64,000 bases of DNA from Cliona cf. orientalis (lineage: Eukaryota; Porifera; Demospongiae; Clionaida; Clionaidae): NCBI GenBank assembly GCA_963930775.1, contig OZ005704.1:6510001-6574000 (forward strand). Direction: 5' to 3'. Position 1 is the first letter of the stretch. Each line of letters opens with the position of its first letter. The notes below the pieces were generated by a model. That model was not told the DNA's origin, ran no database searches, and saw nothing but the letters and a program-made list of their open reading frames with translations. This document shows, piece by piece, positions 19,701 to 33,711 of the stretch. Position numbers and translations under genes: made by a program.

Positions 19701-21145
19701 CATGGAGGAAAAGTAATAATCAAGTTCCAATGGCTATTAATCTTGCTTTGTCTCCAGCCCTTTAGGATTCCAGTACCGTGGTGCACTACCTTCAATGGAT
19801 GGTAACTAATTGTTATTAGTGGTGTATTGATGCGGTTTCAGGTCTAGGTCTCAGATCCCACAAGCCAGATGACAGCATGCATTCCGCTTTTTTTGTGTGG
19901 GCAACTTAAAATTTAAGCAATAATAGGTAATTTTACCTTTTCCACAGTCCCCATCTCAGTGGATACGTTAGTGAGCAAGCAGACTCCATACTCGTTCAGG
20001 TTTCTTAACAAACTGCAGTGTTTGTGCAAATAATATGGGAACGACATCAATTATCATGCCAATAAATTATCAAATGCAATCACAAAAACAGTATTTACAT
20101 GCTATAATATATACCTCCACAATACTTCAGATTTTTCCATCAGCGAACCTTCCACTAAAGGTAACTCCATCTACATGTAGAATAATTAATCCGCTGATTA
20201 TAGCCAATTGTTATTACCCAAATACTTTAGTGCCAGGGTATACAAGGAAGAATGTAGCCACATACGATCATATTATGTGACCCTCTTGTCCCGGAAACCA
20301 TGGAAACATGTATTATATGTATCTTGAAATAAGGACGCCATTATACTGATGTCATAAAGAATTTCGACATTATACTTTCCACAGTCACAATTCATACCGC
20401 AGTTGTTGGTTCACTGCTGATAGTGGTGAGCGTCTGCTTGTTAGCATCGGGATACTTGTTCTTCCTGAGCCAGTCTGAGTTGATGTAGCCATGGTGACCA
20501 CACGACCAACTCATCTCAACACTCTCTCCTGAAATTTTAACAGTATCAGATTCACACGACACACACAAAATCTTGGCTGATTCACTATAACTTACAAGCT
20601 GCAATATGCATATGACATGGAGCTAGTGTTACATAATCATTGAGAAGTACGTGGGCAAATGACACTAGGAGCAATACAGGTACTACTGGTACGGTAGTGA
20701 AATCTCAAAGCAAACCTGAGATATTGGTGGACGTAATTGTCACATTTGGATTCAGCATGGATGGATAGATTGTCTTCTGGTTGGAGGAGGTGATACAGCT
20801 AGGACACTGACAGTTGTGCCGCAACCACACAGCATGGAAATCAGCTGTCTCTCCATTGGCCCATGTAATGGCCAGCATCCCTCGCTCATTATCTACATCA
20901 ATACACTTCAAACTGCCAGCCGCATTTGATTCTGCCACACGATGAGCAGTAGGTACTCCAACCAAGTTACGTAGATCTGTTTTTAACGCACTAAGTGGTC
21001 GCGGATGACGTTCAACTTCAAGGGGGATCCCTCTGCTTGAAGTTGTGCGGCATAGGTTGTATGCGTAGCGTCGACAAAGTACTGGACTACCAAGCTGTCT
21101 TATAGACAGACGCATAGCGTTAATACACAAGCGCGAGGCGTTCAT
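16790..21145 (-). CDS. BBOX1: Gamma-butyrobetaine dioxygenase-like, tandem copy C (broken by assembly gap)
   Basis: Exons on the minus strand: 20716-21145, 20398-20528, 20115-20170, 19937-20012, 19232-19276, 19045-19172, exon 7 from 18757 into the gap, 18573-18633, 17583-17636, 17450-17518, 16973-17077, 16790-16900. If the hidden exon 7 is 141 bp, as in copies A and B, the protein is 468 residues. The Zn motif WLRHNCQCPSC, the HxD in LHLHMD and RRMLHSRTAF are present. The N terminus (MNASRLCINAMRLSIRQLGS) is basic and Ser-rich, like a mitochondrial presequence. Exon 4 has Leu where A and B have Trp (LLRNLNEYG). Intron 8, between exons 8 and 9, holds a large fold-back repeat. The gene shares a 271-bp upstream region with the divergent Cys-rich membrane protein gene. 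Confidence 0.84.
17687..18539. mobile_element. Fold-back element with arms of about 300 bp in BBOX-C intron
   Basis: The left arm starts TATGGAGCTTATTTTGAATC and the right end is its complement, ...AATAAGCTCCATA. The arms continue inwards through CAGTTGATATTGCC-like sequence, then a 12-bp array of the type TCAATTTGATTT (about eight units near 17810-17905, complement near 18200-18330), and on to TCATTTTCATTAGAGTGCAA. The right terminal 92 bp are duplicated in tandem (ends at 18447 and 18539). The central loop is about 120 bp. There is no coding frame. It is a non-autonomous fold-back DNA element. Confidence 0.85.
18843..19042. other. Assembly gap, 200 N
   Basis: Exactly 200 N, a typical scaffold-gap placeholder, so the true length is unknown. 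It removes the 5' part of BBOX-C exon 7 and the intron before it. By comparison with copy B, the missing exon part should be about 55 bp. Confidence 0.98.
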
Positions 21146-21416
21146 CCTTCAACCTGCGATACGTCTTTTATTCCTGGTTCATCAACGTACAGTATGTACA
21201 AACTAGCTAAACTGGTTATTCAACGTTATTGCATCCTATTGCTATTTTTAGGCTACGCTATTAACGTTCCACTGTGTTACGCATGCGCACAAGGTTAAAC
21301 TTCGACCTTGCGCTATGTAGGTCCCTTGGTACAATGTAGGTGTGCGTAGGCCCAGTACAGATGGTATGCGCACCCACCCACCTTCTTTTTTTGCAGGGCT
21401 TCATCATCGAGTGATC
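21146..21416. promoter_or_regulatory. Divergent promoter, BBOX-C and Cys-rich membrane protein
   Basis: Only 271 bp separate the two start codons. TTACGCATGCGCACAAGG near 21278 matches the block upstream of BBOX-B and contains a GCATGCGC core like an NRF1 site. No TATA box is clear. Confidence 0.5.
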
Positions 21417-23254
21417 ATGGTGAACAGAACGGTCATTGTAGTGATTCTTTTCGCTTGGATCTGCGCAACAACAGTTGCACAAGGTGCCCATACTATATCT
21501 AGTGTACACTATACGATCATAATAATTTAATCTTCGTTTTGTATTATACCGCGGAAGTTAGAGAGTTTTCAGTTGTTCGTTAACACCGATTTGGCTTCAT
21601 TCATAGATGATCTGGATGGTGAATGTATCGACGAGACGTACTGTGGACTATTTTGCTGTCCGCTGGGCAGCAGTTGCTGTCCAGAACTCCCAGACTTCGG
21701 TCCAGACCAGGAGCGGGTGTGTTGTGTAAATGGTACTATGATGGCAACAGACTGTGGGGATGACATGAGAGGCTGTCCCAACACACTGCCACGAGATGAT
21801 GTCTACGATGGCACCAATCAGCTGAGAGACCAGTGCTGCCTCTACTTCCGCTCAGGATGCTGCAGCGCAAATGAAAACCAAACACTAGATTTATTGTGAG
21901 TTTACAAGATGAGTACGTGTACAAAATTATTACTCTTGAGACGTGATCTAGATATATTATAGATATTGGCAAATTGCTTCTGATAGGCTTCAGTAACAGT
22001 CTGACACCACCCATTGCGTGTTCAAAGTATGATTTGGTGTTAAATAGTGCACCACAATGTCATATCTATCATGATAGGCTGCATAGCTACATCTCCATGG
22101 TGTTAGATAATTGACTTGGCGATGTGTCGTTACCAAGACTTCTCTGGCCCAACAATAGTGAATTGGTACTCCTTTCAGAGCGGTGTAAAACAGGACTTGT
22201 ACGTATTAAAGGCCCGGGGGGGGGGGGGGGGGGGGGCAATGACAGGCTCCTTTTCTGTGCGTTGCGCCCCATGCCACAGGCACTTAATTATATTCATGGT
22301 TTGAATTACAGTGTGTATTGAAACCACATGATAAGTATTCCTATGGCCATCCCACACGTGTTTATACTACATATAGGCAATCAACCAGTCATGATCAACC
22401 TGAGATCAGATGGATGTATACAAAACAAAACAATTCCTATTAAAGCTTGGGTTATAGGAAAGTAGGCCTTATCTCAAGATCTTCCCAAATGCACATAATA
22501 CTGACATACTTGGTCTATTATGCTGTTACTACTATCAGATTCTGCAATCATAAGTGCTATGGTGTTGTAAACATCCCTTGGCCATTAGATATGTTTGCTT
22601 GCACCCAGCTAAAGAAACTATCTACTTTTTTGCGGTAATTATGTTGTAATTATGATGTAACCTATGTCGTCATAGCGCTAAAATTCAGAGCCTTTGCAGA
22701 ACACTTCTGAGACCTGAAAATCCACAGAATCATATATTAACTTACATACATATCCAGCGAATACATTAAAAGCTGAGTGCTACTTTCTCTGACAAGTAAT
22801 GCTGGCCGAACTTCACGCGTTCTCTTGGCTGACGTAATCCTGTGGATAAATAAAGCTAGCCGTGCGCTATTTATAGCACGTGTCATGCCACGACCGATCT
22901 GAAGTTTGGAAGCTGTACTGTGCTGTCGAGTTCATCTCCTTTGATTGAAGCATCGAAACTCGAAGTCGAGAGTCGGTCTTAGACTCCATCTCTGCGATTG
23001 AGGCCCCGGCATTGATGTGTATATTGACGACCTTTACCACATGCACTATTAGAACTATGTAGCTACTGGGGATGTGGTCAAGTTTTTCATATAACTGTTA
23101 ATATATTATTCCGTGTACAATGTTGTTTATGCTGCCTGTCAATCTTGTATGTAGGTTCAAGTTGGCGATTGGTCTTGGTATTGGCTTGTTTGCACTTCTA
23201 CTGATCATTGGAATACTGGTGGTCTGCATATGCTGCTGCGTCTGTTGTGACTAA
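21417..23254 (+). CDS. Small Cys-rich type I membrane protein, unrecognised
   Basis: Exons 21417-21483, 21562-21895 and 23155-23254 join in frame to 166 residues. The order is a signal peptide (MVNRTVIVVILFAWICATTVAQ), an acidic Cys-rich ectodomain with paired cysteines (CGLFCCPLGSSCC, ERVCCVNGT, DQCCLYFRSGCC), one transmembrane helix (FKLAIGLGIGLFALLLIIG) and a very short cytosolic end, CICCCVCCD. The juxtamembrane Cys cluster could be palmitoylated. The layout recalls small Cys-rich adaptors such as Shisa or CYYR1, but I cannot assign it to either. The exon 2 acceptor is chosen at 21560-21561 because the stronger-looking AG at 21571 would break the frame with exon 1. Intron 2 contains repeat family P copy 2 and a poly-G run near 22217. 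Confidence 0.7.
22629..23082. repeat. Dispersed repeat family P, copy 2 (inverted)
   Basis: Read on the minus strand it starts CTTGACCACATCCCCAGTAG and follows the repeat at 14015-14580 through GGTCGTCAATA, GTGCTATAAATAGCGCAC and GCTAGCTTTATTTATCCA. It differs at many single positions and lacks clean far-end inverted repeats. It lies in intron 2 of the Cys-rich protein gene. Confidence 0.75.
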
Positions 23255-24100
23255 CCAAACATCAATCCATCCATGATAATCATGCTATATACTATTACTA
23301 TATATATTATTACTAGACCAACCTACCAACTATTTATCATACCTGTATATGTACCTACCTACAGCTAGCTCAGTGCTCTTGTATATAGTATGCTATAATA
23401 ATCTTATTATAGCTCCTTTTCTCTATTGTATGCTGATTTTTTATACAACTATGACACTGAAGAATAAGACAGATCTCTTACTAACGTGCATGCCACTATT
23501 GTGCATTGGCTACGTACCAACGACGTCCAAAGTGCTTTGTAAAGTCATTAGTACTACTTTGTTGTCATCTTAATTTGTGATATTGAGAATAATAATGATT
23601 TTTAGTACGAGAAAATTATGATGGGGAATACAATTAATTTTTAAATTTTTGGCATTTTCTGGTGACTTGTTATAATATTATGTAAGACAATCCTGCACTG
23701 AACTATCAAACTTACTTATCCACTAACATATACAGTAAGCAGGGTATTTTCTAGAAATTTTCAGAGGGGGAAGGTGTCATACTTACAAGTACAGTATCAA
23801 TCAAAATAGTAATATTAATATTGTACATCATAGGTGCATTGGGGTAGCATACATTATCATAATATTATTATTATGGTAAGATCACATAATCACACATTAA
23901 ACACCAGATTACCAAAATTTAATACTACAGTATTAAAATTAATAGATACACTGTTTAAACTATGCATTGCATTGGTGGTGATGATAGCGTAAATCGAGGT
24001 GAAATTTTTGACCCTGAAAATGAAATGAGAGGGACAATAAAATAAGGAGTATGTAAATAAAATGATTGAAGTGACATCGTTCTCAGTTGCTCTGCATGAG

Positions 24101-24291
24101 TAAACGAAGATTCTTTTCGGACAACTTAACTGTTCGGTAAAACTTGCCGACGTTTCGACTAGATGCTCTAGTCTAGTCATCCTCAGGTTATCCTTAGGGC
24201 AACTTTTGCCCTGAGGATGACTAGAGCATCTAGTCGAAACGTCGGCAAGTTTTACCGAACAGTTAAGTTGTCCGAAAAGAATCTTCGTTTA
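24101..24291. repeat. Near-perfect palindrome, about 82-bp arms
   Basis: The left arm 24101-24187 (TAAACGAAGATTC ... CCTCAGG) and right arm 24210-24291 (CCTGAGG ... CTTCGTTTA) are complementary apart from a 5-bp TCTAG insertion in the left arm; the spacer is 22 bp. Each arm contains GATGACTAGAGCATCTAGTC followed by GAAACGTCGGC, itself a small hairpin next to GAAAC. Confidence 0.92.
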
Positions 24292-24360
24292 TTCAATAAA
24301 ATGATTGATAGAACGTTCACTATATTATAGGATGGTACAGTGAGGTTCATTCCCAAGGTT

Positions 24361-24570
24361 GGATCCATGATATGGGAATTGGACCATGGAATGGGTATGA
24401 CCTAATGATTACATCATCAAAAATGAAATATGCATGAAGGGACCTTGATTAGACAGGTCAGCTATAATATTATTATAATAGCACATTTCAAAATTTGGAT
24501 CCATGATTGTGGAATGGAACTAGAATGGGTATGACCTAATGATGACATCATCATAAAAGAAACAATGCAT
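24361..24570 (+). repeat. Two direct copies of a GGATCCATGAT...TGACATCATCA block
   Basis: Blocks at 24361-24430 and 24496-24570 share GGATCCATGAT, GAATGGGTATGACCTAATGA and ACATCATCA in the same order, about 135 bp apart. TGATGACATCATCA in the second copy is a short palindrome. Confidence 0.7.
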
Positions 24571-24944
24571 GACCGACCAAATAAGAGAATTTCTTTTTTG
24601 ATGATCATGGTCAATTGATCTTTGAATGAGGGCGTGCTAAAATGGCGTGTGACAAAATCAGACAACACCATTAGCTACAAATAATTAACTGCCTGATAAA
24701 TGATCCGGACACAAAGTAATTCATATGATTGAGATAGAATTACACACTCTCCAGCTCAAATTTCTAGCGATATCATTATATAAATTTTCCCTTTAGTTCT
24801 CACATAGAGATGGGCAAAGGCTGTCACTAAGGTACACAAAACACTCGTAGAGAGAGAAAAATAACCGCTCACCTTGCCTTTTAAGTTTTCTCTCTCTCTC
24901 TCTTTCTCTCTCGTCAAATTTTTTTCTCCCCGCTTTCCTCAGGA

Positions 24945-26598
24945 TCAGATCAGTCCCTGCTTCATAAATACTTCCTGCTCCTTCAGGATCTTCTGTGTGA
25001 CGACCATGTGAGCCGCTTGCACGGAGAGAATGGGTCCGGTAATGGTCAGCTTGCGATTGTAGGTCCCAGGAATGTACTCTCCCTTTCCGGAGAGTTGCAC
25101 TCGTGCTCCCGTAGTCTGCGTCAAATCTGATATCAGCTTTCCACTCACTCCCACCACACTGGACACCATGACCTCGGGCAGCGCTATCTCAAACGTGCAC
25201 AGCGTGGCTCCCGGCACCATTAAATTAACCCCATCGATCATGACGGGGTTAAAGTGGCTGTAGGGAGTAGACGTCGACATGAGCGACTGGGAATAGGCAT
25301 GAGACATCAAGGCCTGCGTGTACAGATTCGCAGACGTCGCAGAGTTCGTCTGGGAGGCATTTGCTCCGAATCCATACATGGATTGCTGTTGTTGTTGTTG
25401 CTGTTGTTGCTGCTGCTGCTGTTGCTGTTGAAGGAGCGTGAAAAAGGCAGCCATCGGGTCAGCGGACATATTACTGGCAGCGGCAACAGCTGCCGAATTG
25501 TAGCCCAGAGCAGCCGCAGCCGCTAGGGCAGACGACTGTTGAGCGTTGCTGGAGGATGCAGGAGCCATGGATGCATGCTGATGAGAGCCGCCACCATGGT
25601 TCTGAGTAGAACCCGAGACGTGGCCACCGCCTTTTGGAGCACTGGTCGGGCTGACACTGAAGCCAGAGTAGGAGAGTAAGCGTTTCCACTTATTTTGGTC
25701 TGGGTCGCCGCTCGTGTGCTCAAGGATTCGCTGGACAGCCTTGACGATGGCTTCCGTCCCACCATCAATCGTCAGAGTGCGTTCCGGTAGACTGGTCTCA
25801 TCCTTGTTGGTGATCTGAATCTTGACGCCACAATCGGACTGAATCGACTTGATGGTCTGTCCTGATTTACCGATGACCATTCCCGACGAGATGTTGGAGA
25901 TGAGCATTCGAAAGTGTCTCAGTGAGTCCTGGAGCTCATCCGAGCGAACGTGTGAAGAAGAGGAGCCAGAGAGGAGGGCAAAGATCTGCTCGAGCGTCTT
26001 ACAAATGTCTGGAATCAAGCCAATGATCACGCAAACACGATCGGCCGTGCCCGGATAGAGTTCCCTTCCCGGAGAGAATTTGATGACGGTGTTGGATTCG
26101 TGCATCAGTTTGCTGACGGTGGAGCCTGCACTGCCAATGACCATGCCAGACACAAAGTTGGGCAGAAGGAATTTGACAAACGTCTCATCTCTGTCGTCTG
26201 TTGTCGTATGAATAGCATTTGACAAACACGTGTGCATGTAAAAAAAAAACAAGTTGTAGAATGAATCACTATGTATATGTACCTACTAAAAAAAAAAGAA
26301 TCTTTACACATTTCAATGGCACAATACCCACATGCAAATTTTACAACATGTAGGCCTACATGCACGAGAGGCGGAACGAAGCTCAATCTGAGCTAATTAA
26401 AAACAAAACAAAACACATTCTTCTTTCACGAATATTAAACACAAACACACCTGAATCGATGTTGCTGCGTTTAGCGGCGGGGTAGTCGATCTTGCTGCCC
26501 TCTCCGTCCTCGTTGAACGATCTCTTTCCGCCGAGGCTCTTTAGTCGCTCCACGCTCGAGTGGATGTGTCCATGCTCTCCTTCCCCGTCCGACGACAT
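24945..26598 (-). CDS. NOVA: NOVA-like three-KH-domain RNA-binding protein
   Basis: Two exons, 26451-26598 and 24945-26197, encode 466 residues. The N-terminal region has a basic KRSNID-type stretch that may act as a nuclear signal. KH1 is at about 56-118 (FYPGT-type loop as ELYPGTADRVCVI), KH2 at about 146-211 (MVIGKSGQTIKSIQ) and KH3 at about 384-450 (VVGVSGKLISDL, GEYIPGTYNRKLTITG). The linker between KH2 and KH3 is Gly/Ser/Ala-rich and carries a run of 17 Gln. The KH3 signature and the PGT-x2-RVC loop of KH1 point to NOVA rather than PCBP. NOVA proteins bind YCAY clusters and regulate alternative splicing. The KH1 GxxG loop is GSAG, lacking the usual Lys. The gene is divergent from UGP2. 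Confidence 0.88.
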
Positions 26599-27231
26599 TG
26601 TTCGCTGTTCAATTTTAGCTAGCTCTAGAGAATTTGTCACGTGTGCAGAAGCAACACAAAACTGACACAAACCTGTGAAGTTCAAATATACACAGACTGG
26701 ACAACGCTCTCACCTGTACGCTATGCTGCAGTCATGCCTCAGCGCTCAAATCCGAGGCCAGGAGGGCATGCAAGCACTAGCACTTAGGGCGTTAATTTGC
26801 TACTAATCAGCTTGTCACATGCAAGATGTAGGTGACACGTGCAAGTCACCGGTCCTCTAGCCACACCCATTCCCCGCAAACTGCGCATGCTCGGTACGCA
26901 AAATTTCACAGTGCACATGTACAATCTATAGATATAATATATTATGGCCTTTATTGATCAGATTGATGCCCACATCGTGGATCAACGGTGCTTCAGATCA
27001 GATCATAATATACACATATCGTGCATATACAAAACACGCGCGATCCTGATTGTATGTACATGCAATGAAGGCGATGAACATGCGCTATGCGCGTGCGTTG
27101 TACGTGCCCTGCCCCCTTTTCATGAATAATTTTTGGACTCTCTGAACTCCGGATCCACGTGTAAATTTTTAATAAAAGCCGAAGAGGCTTGCGCTGGAGG
27201 ACGACCAACAGTCAGGACTCAGCAGTGAAGG
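26599..27231. promoter_or_regulatory. Divergent promoter, NOVA and UGP2
   Basis: These 633 bp lie between two start codons. They contain three CACGTG E-boxes (about 26637, 26836 and 27156), the second within the imperfect palindrome GTGACACGTGCAAGTCAC, plus TGCGCATGC at 26882 and ATGCGCTATGCGCGTGCG near 27081. The regulatory role is inferred from position. Confidence 0.5.
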
Positions 27232-31420
<4,189 letters not shown>

Positions 31421-31616
31421 CCTAGTACCTACTGAAGAACATAATTTTATTATGCTTTTTCCGCCTTATTCAATTTTTTTTGTGTGTTATAAATTGAGTT
31501 GCATCAAAAATTAGCGCTGTAAGCTGATATAATCATATTATTGGCCACTTATGGCATTTAAAGCATGTATAGCTAAGGCACTTGGTAGTCTCGCAAGGAG
31601 CTATATAATATTATAC

Positions 31617-31832
31617 CAGTGCCTCCAAGCTGCTCTCCTGTCTTTCAGTATAAATATTCCAATTTTTCAGTATTTTGCATGCATTTTCAGTATTTTTCAG
31701 TATTTTACAAAGGGCTCCATATATGATGTATGTACTTAATTCTCCCTGTTTTCAGTATTTTTGTAATTTTATCAGTATTTATGGTCAGAATTCAGTAAAA
31801 ATACTGACAAATCCGTATACTTGGAGGCACTG
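31617..31832. mobile_element. TIR element with TTATAC target duplication
   Basis: The ends CAGTGCCTCCAAG and CTTGGAGGCACTG are a perfect 13-bp inverted repeat. TTATAC occurs directly on both sides (31611-31616 and 31833-31838). The 216-bp inside repeats TTTTCAGTATTTT several times. It lies 3' of UGP2 and is non-coding. Confidence 0.88.
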
Positions 31833-32067
31833 TTATACCTTTCCCCTTTTTCTGTGTGAAGGTCTGCTGCTTGGTGGAATTAAGTCTTCGAGTACTTTTA
31901 ATATTGGAATCTGATAATTTCAAGTTGTGTATATACATGTATCTAATTACTGAATGCACCCAATGATCTAATAGTACAAAATTAAATACCGGTATTCGAT
32001 TGTTCGATTCCCAATAATTCCAAAACCCATGCATGATATTTTTATCCGTGACGACCCCTTACTCAAC

Positions 32068-32856
32068 ATGGCCGGTGTGTGTGATGTCTCGGGAGAGGAG
32101 TTTGAAGCTCCCAAAGCTAAAAAGCCGAAGTTGGACGAATTTTTTAGATCAACCAAAGCTCAGCCTAAGGATCCACCTTCCCCTTCTCCCACTCAAACCA
32201 CTCCTTGGAACTTCAGCACGTCTTCAGTCCGCCATTTCCACCGGCCTAAACTAGGTCTAAAGGTCGACTACTACCCGAGATTCTTCAGCAAAAGAGATTC
32301 AGACGCTCTCTTGGAACAGCTGGAAACGCAGCTACAGTCTTACTACGAAGCTTCAAAAAACGAAGTCAAAATCTATGGGAAAGTGCACAAGATACCGAGA
32401 AAACAGACTGCATTTGGTGACAGTGGGCTGTCTTACAGTTTCTCAGGCACAACAGTACCTGCCAATAGCTGGATACCCATTATGAGTGACATTAGAACAT
32501 GCGTGCAAAGTGCATTGGGGGAATCCTTCAATTTCGTGCTCGTTAATCGCTACGGCGACGGCAGCGATCACATTGGCGAACACCGTGACGACGAAACCGA
32601 GCTAGCCAGAGAGGCTCCGATCGCATCTCTCACTCTCGGACAAGCCAGGGACTTTGTATTCAAGCACAAGGACGCTCGAGGCAAGAACGCCACGCGCAAG
32701 GACATTAGTCCAGTGACTGTTTGCCTTGAACACGGCAGCCTGTTGAACATGAGGCATCCAACAAACTCAGAGTGGTATCACTCACTTCCTGTCAGAAAGA
32801 AAGCTCACGGGGTGAGAGTGAATCTCACGTTCAGGCAGATGAAAGTGAAACGCTGA
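32068..32856 (+). CDS. ALKBH2: ALKBH2 DNA dealkylase, single exon
   Basis: Protein of 262 residues (human ALKBH2 has 261). It is an Fe(II)/2-oxoglutarate dioxygenase that reverses 1-methyladenine and 3-methylcytosine in double-stranded DNA in the nucleus. Seen are the substrate-loop block KIPRKQTAFGDSGLSYSFSG, NRYGDGSDHIGEHRDDE with ligands H172 and D174, the conserved IASLTLGQARDFVFKHKD, distal H238 in WYHSLPVRKK, and the 2-oxoglutarate Arg motif RVNLTFR. The start at 32068 has a strong context (AACATGG); an in-frame ATG at 32029 has a weaker one. The N terminus holds KPKLDEFF at residues 19-26, which resembles a PCNA-interacting peptide. Confidence 0.95.
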   Translation: MAGVCDVSGEEFEAPKAKKPKLDEFFRSTKAQPKDPPSPSPTQTTPWNFSTSSVRHFHRPKLGLKVDYYPRFFSKRDSDALLEQLETQLQSYYEASKNEVKIYGKVHKIPRKQTAFGDSGLSYSFSGTTVPANSWIPIMSDIRTCVQSALGESFNFVLVNRYGDGSDHIGEHRDDETELAREAPIASLTLGQARDFVFKHKDARGKNATRKDISPVTVCLEHGSLLNMRHPTNSEWYHSLPVRKKAHGVRVNLTFRQMKVKR

Positions 32857-33711
32857 TATTTACTTCCGTATTTGATTAATTCGAAAGTGGGAAAGACCAA
32901 AATTTTGCTTTTTATGCTCATCAGTGTGTTTGTAACATTTCCAATCCATAGGGAGTAACATTGTTGTACACGTTCCCTTTGATCTCAACATGGAAATAAC
33001 AAGTTAAGCATAATATGGTAACTGTTATTAAATGTACGCTTATTGTGTATAATGTATATTTATACAAACAGTGTAATGGCATGATATATATATAAACGGA
33101 GGGGGAGGCACACTGACTGCTGAGTTTACAGTGAGGTGTAGGGGCCAGTCCTGGGGGGGCTATATTTTTGTACATAGGGGACATTTTTAGTCAAAAGAGT
33201 GTTTTGCATGTGTAATGACATTGGTATTCCCTCCATCTTCCCCCTGCCTGTTCAGGGACTCACTGACTCACTGGCTGATCATGATCTTGACTGACTTGCA
33301 CCACACAGCAAATTTGTATAGAAAGTAGCATGCATAATAATAATATTATTATGCGTGCGTTGTGTTCATTGCTAAAAAAAAAATCCAAGATGTAAGAAAA
33401 ATAAATAATTACATCATGGAAGGCTTCGATGTTGAAAGTAGATTATTTTCATCAATCGCAAAGTTTGTAAATAAACTGGCGTAGTAGATTATTATAGATC
33501 TCTTAATATTGGCAGTAAAGAAATTGTAGTTAATAAGAATACATAAAATTAATGGTCAATCACATGACTGTATAATTTATTAACAAACATAAACACAACG
33601 TTCCATAATCAATTATTATGGTCTAAAAAAAGATTGGTACATTAAAAAAAATAATGATATTATACCTGTGAGATCAAAATTCACACACACTCACACTAAC
33701 ATTGAGCAAGT
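32857..33711. other. Intergenic region between ALKBH2 and PLB1-A
   Basis: AT-rich sequence between two convergent 3' ends. I see no exon, repeat end or structured element beyond short AATAATATTAT tracts. Confidence 0.6.

Larger units (their letters stand above)
23255..24944. other. Intergenic region between Cys-rich gene and NOVA
   Basis: This 1.7 kb AT-rich spacer contains the palindrome at 24101-24291 and two direct repeats at 24361-24570. I see no coding exon. Both flanking genes end here (convergent), so no promoter is expected. Confidence 0.6.

Noticed and set aside
7188-21145. TMLHE as identity for the BBOX cluster
   Set aside because: NCQCPSC, AYTTEKL and PPGLQLLHC fit BBOX1 better than the TMLHE equivalents, although the presequence-like N termini leave some doubt.
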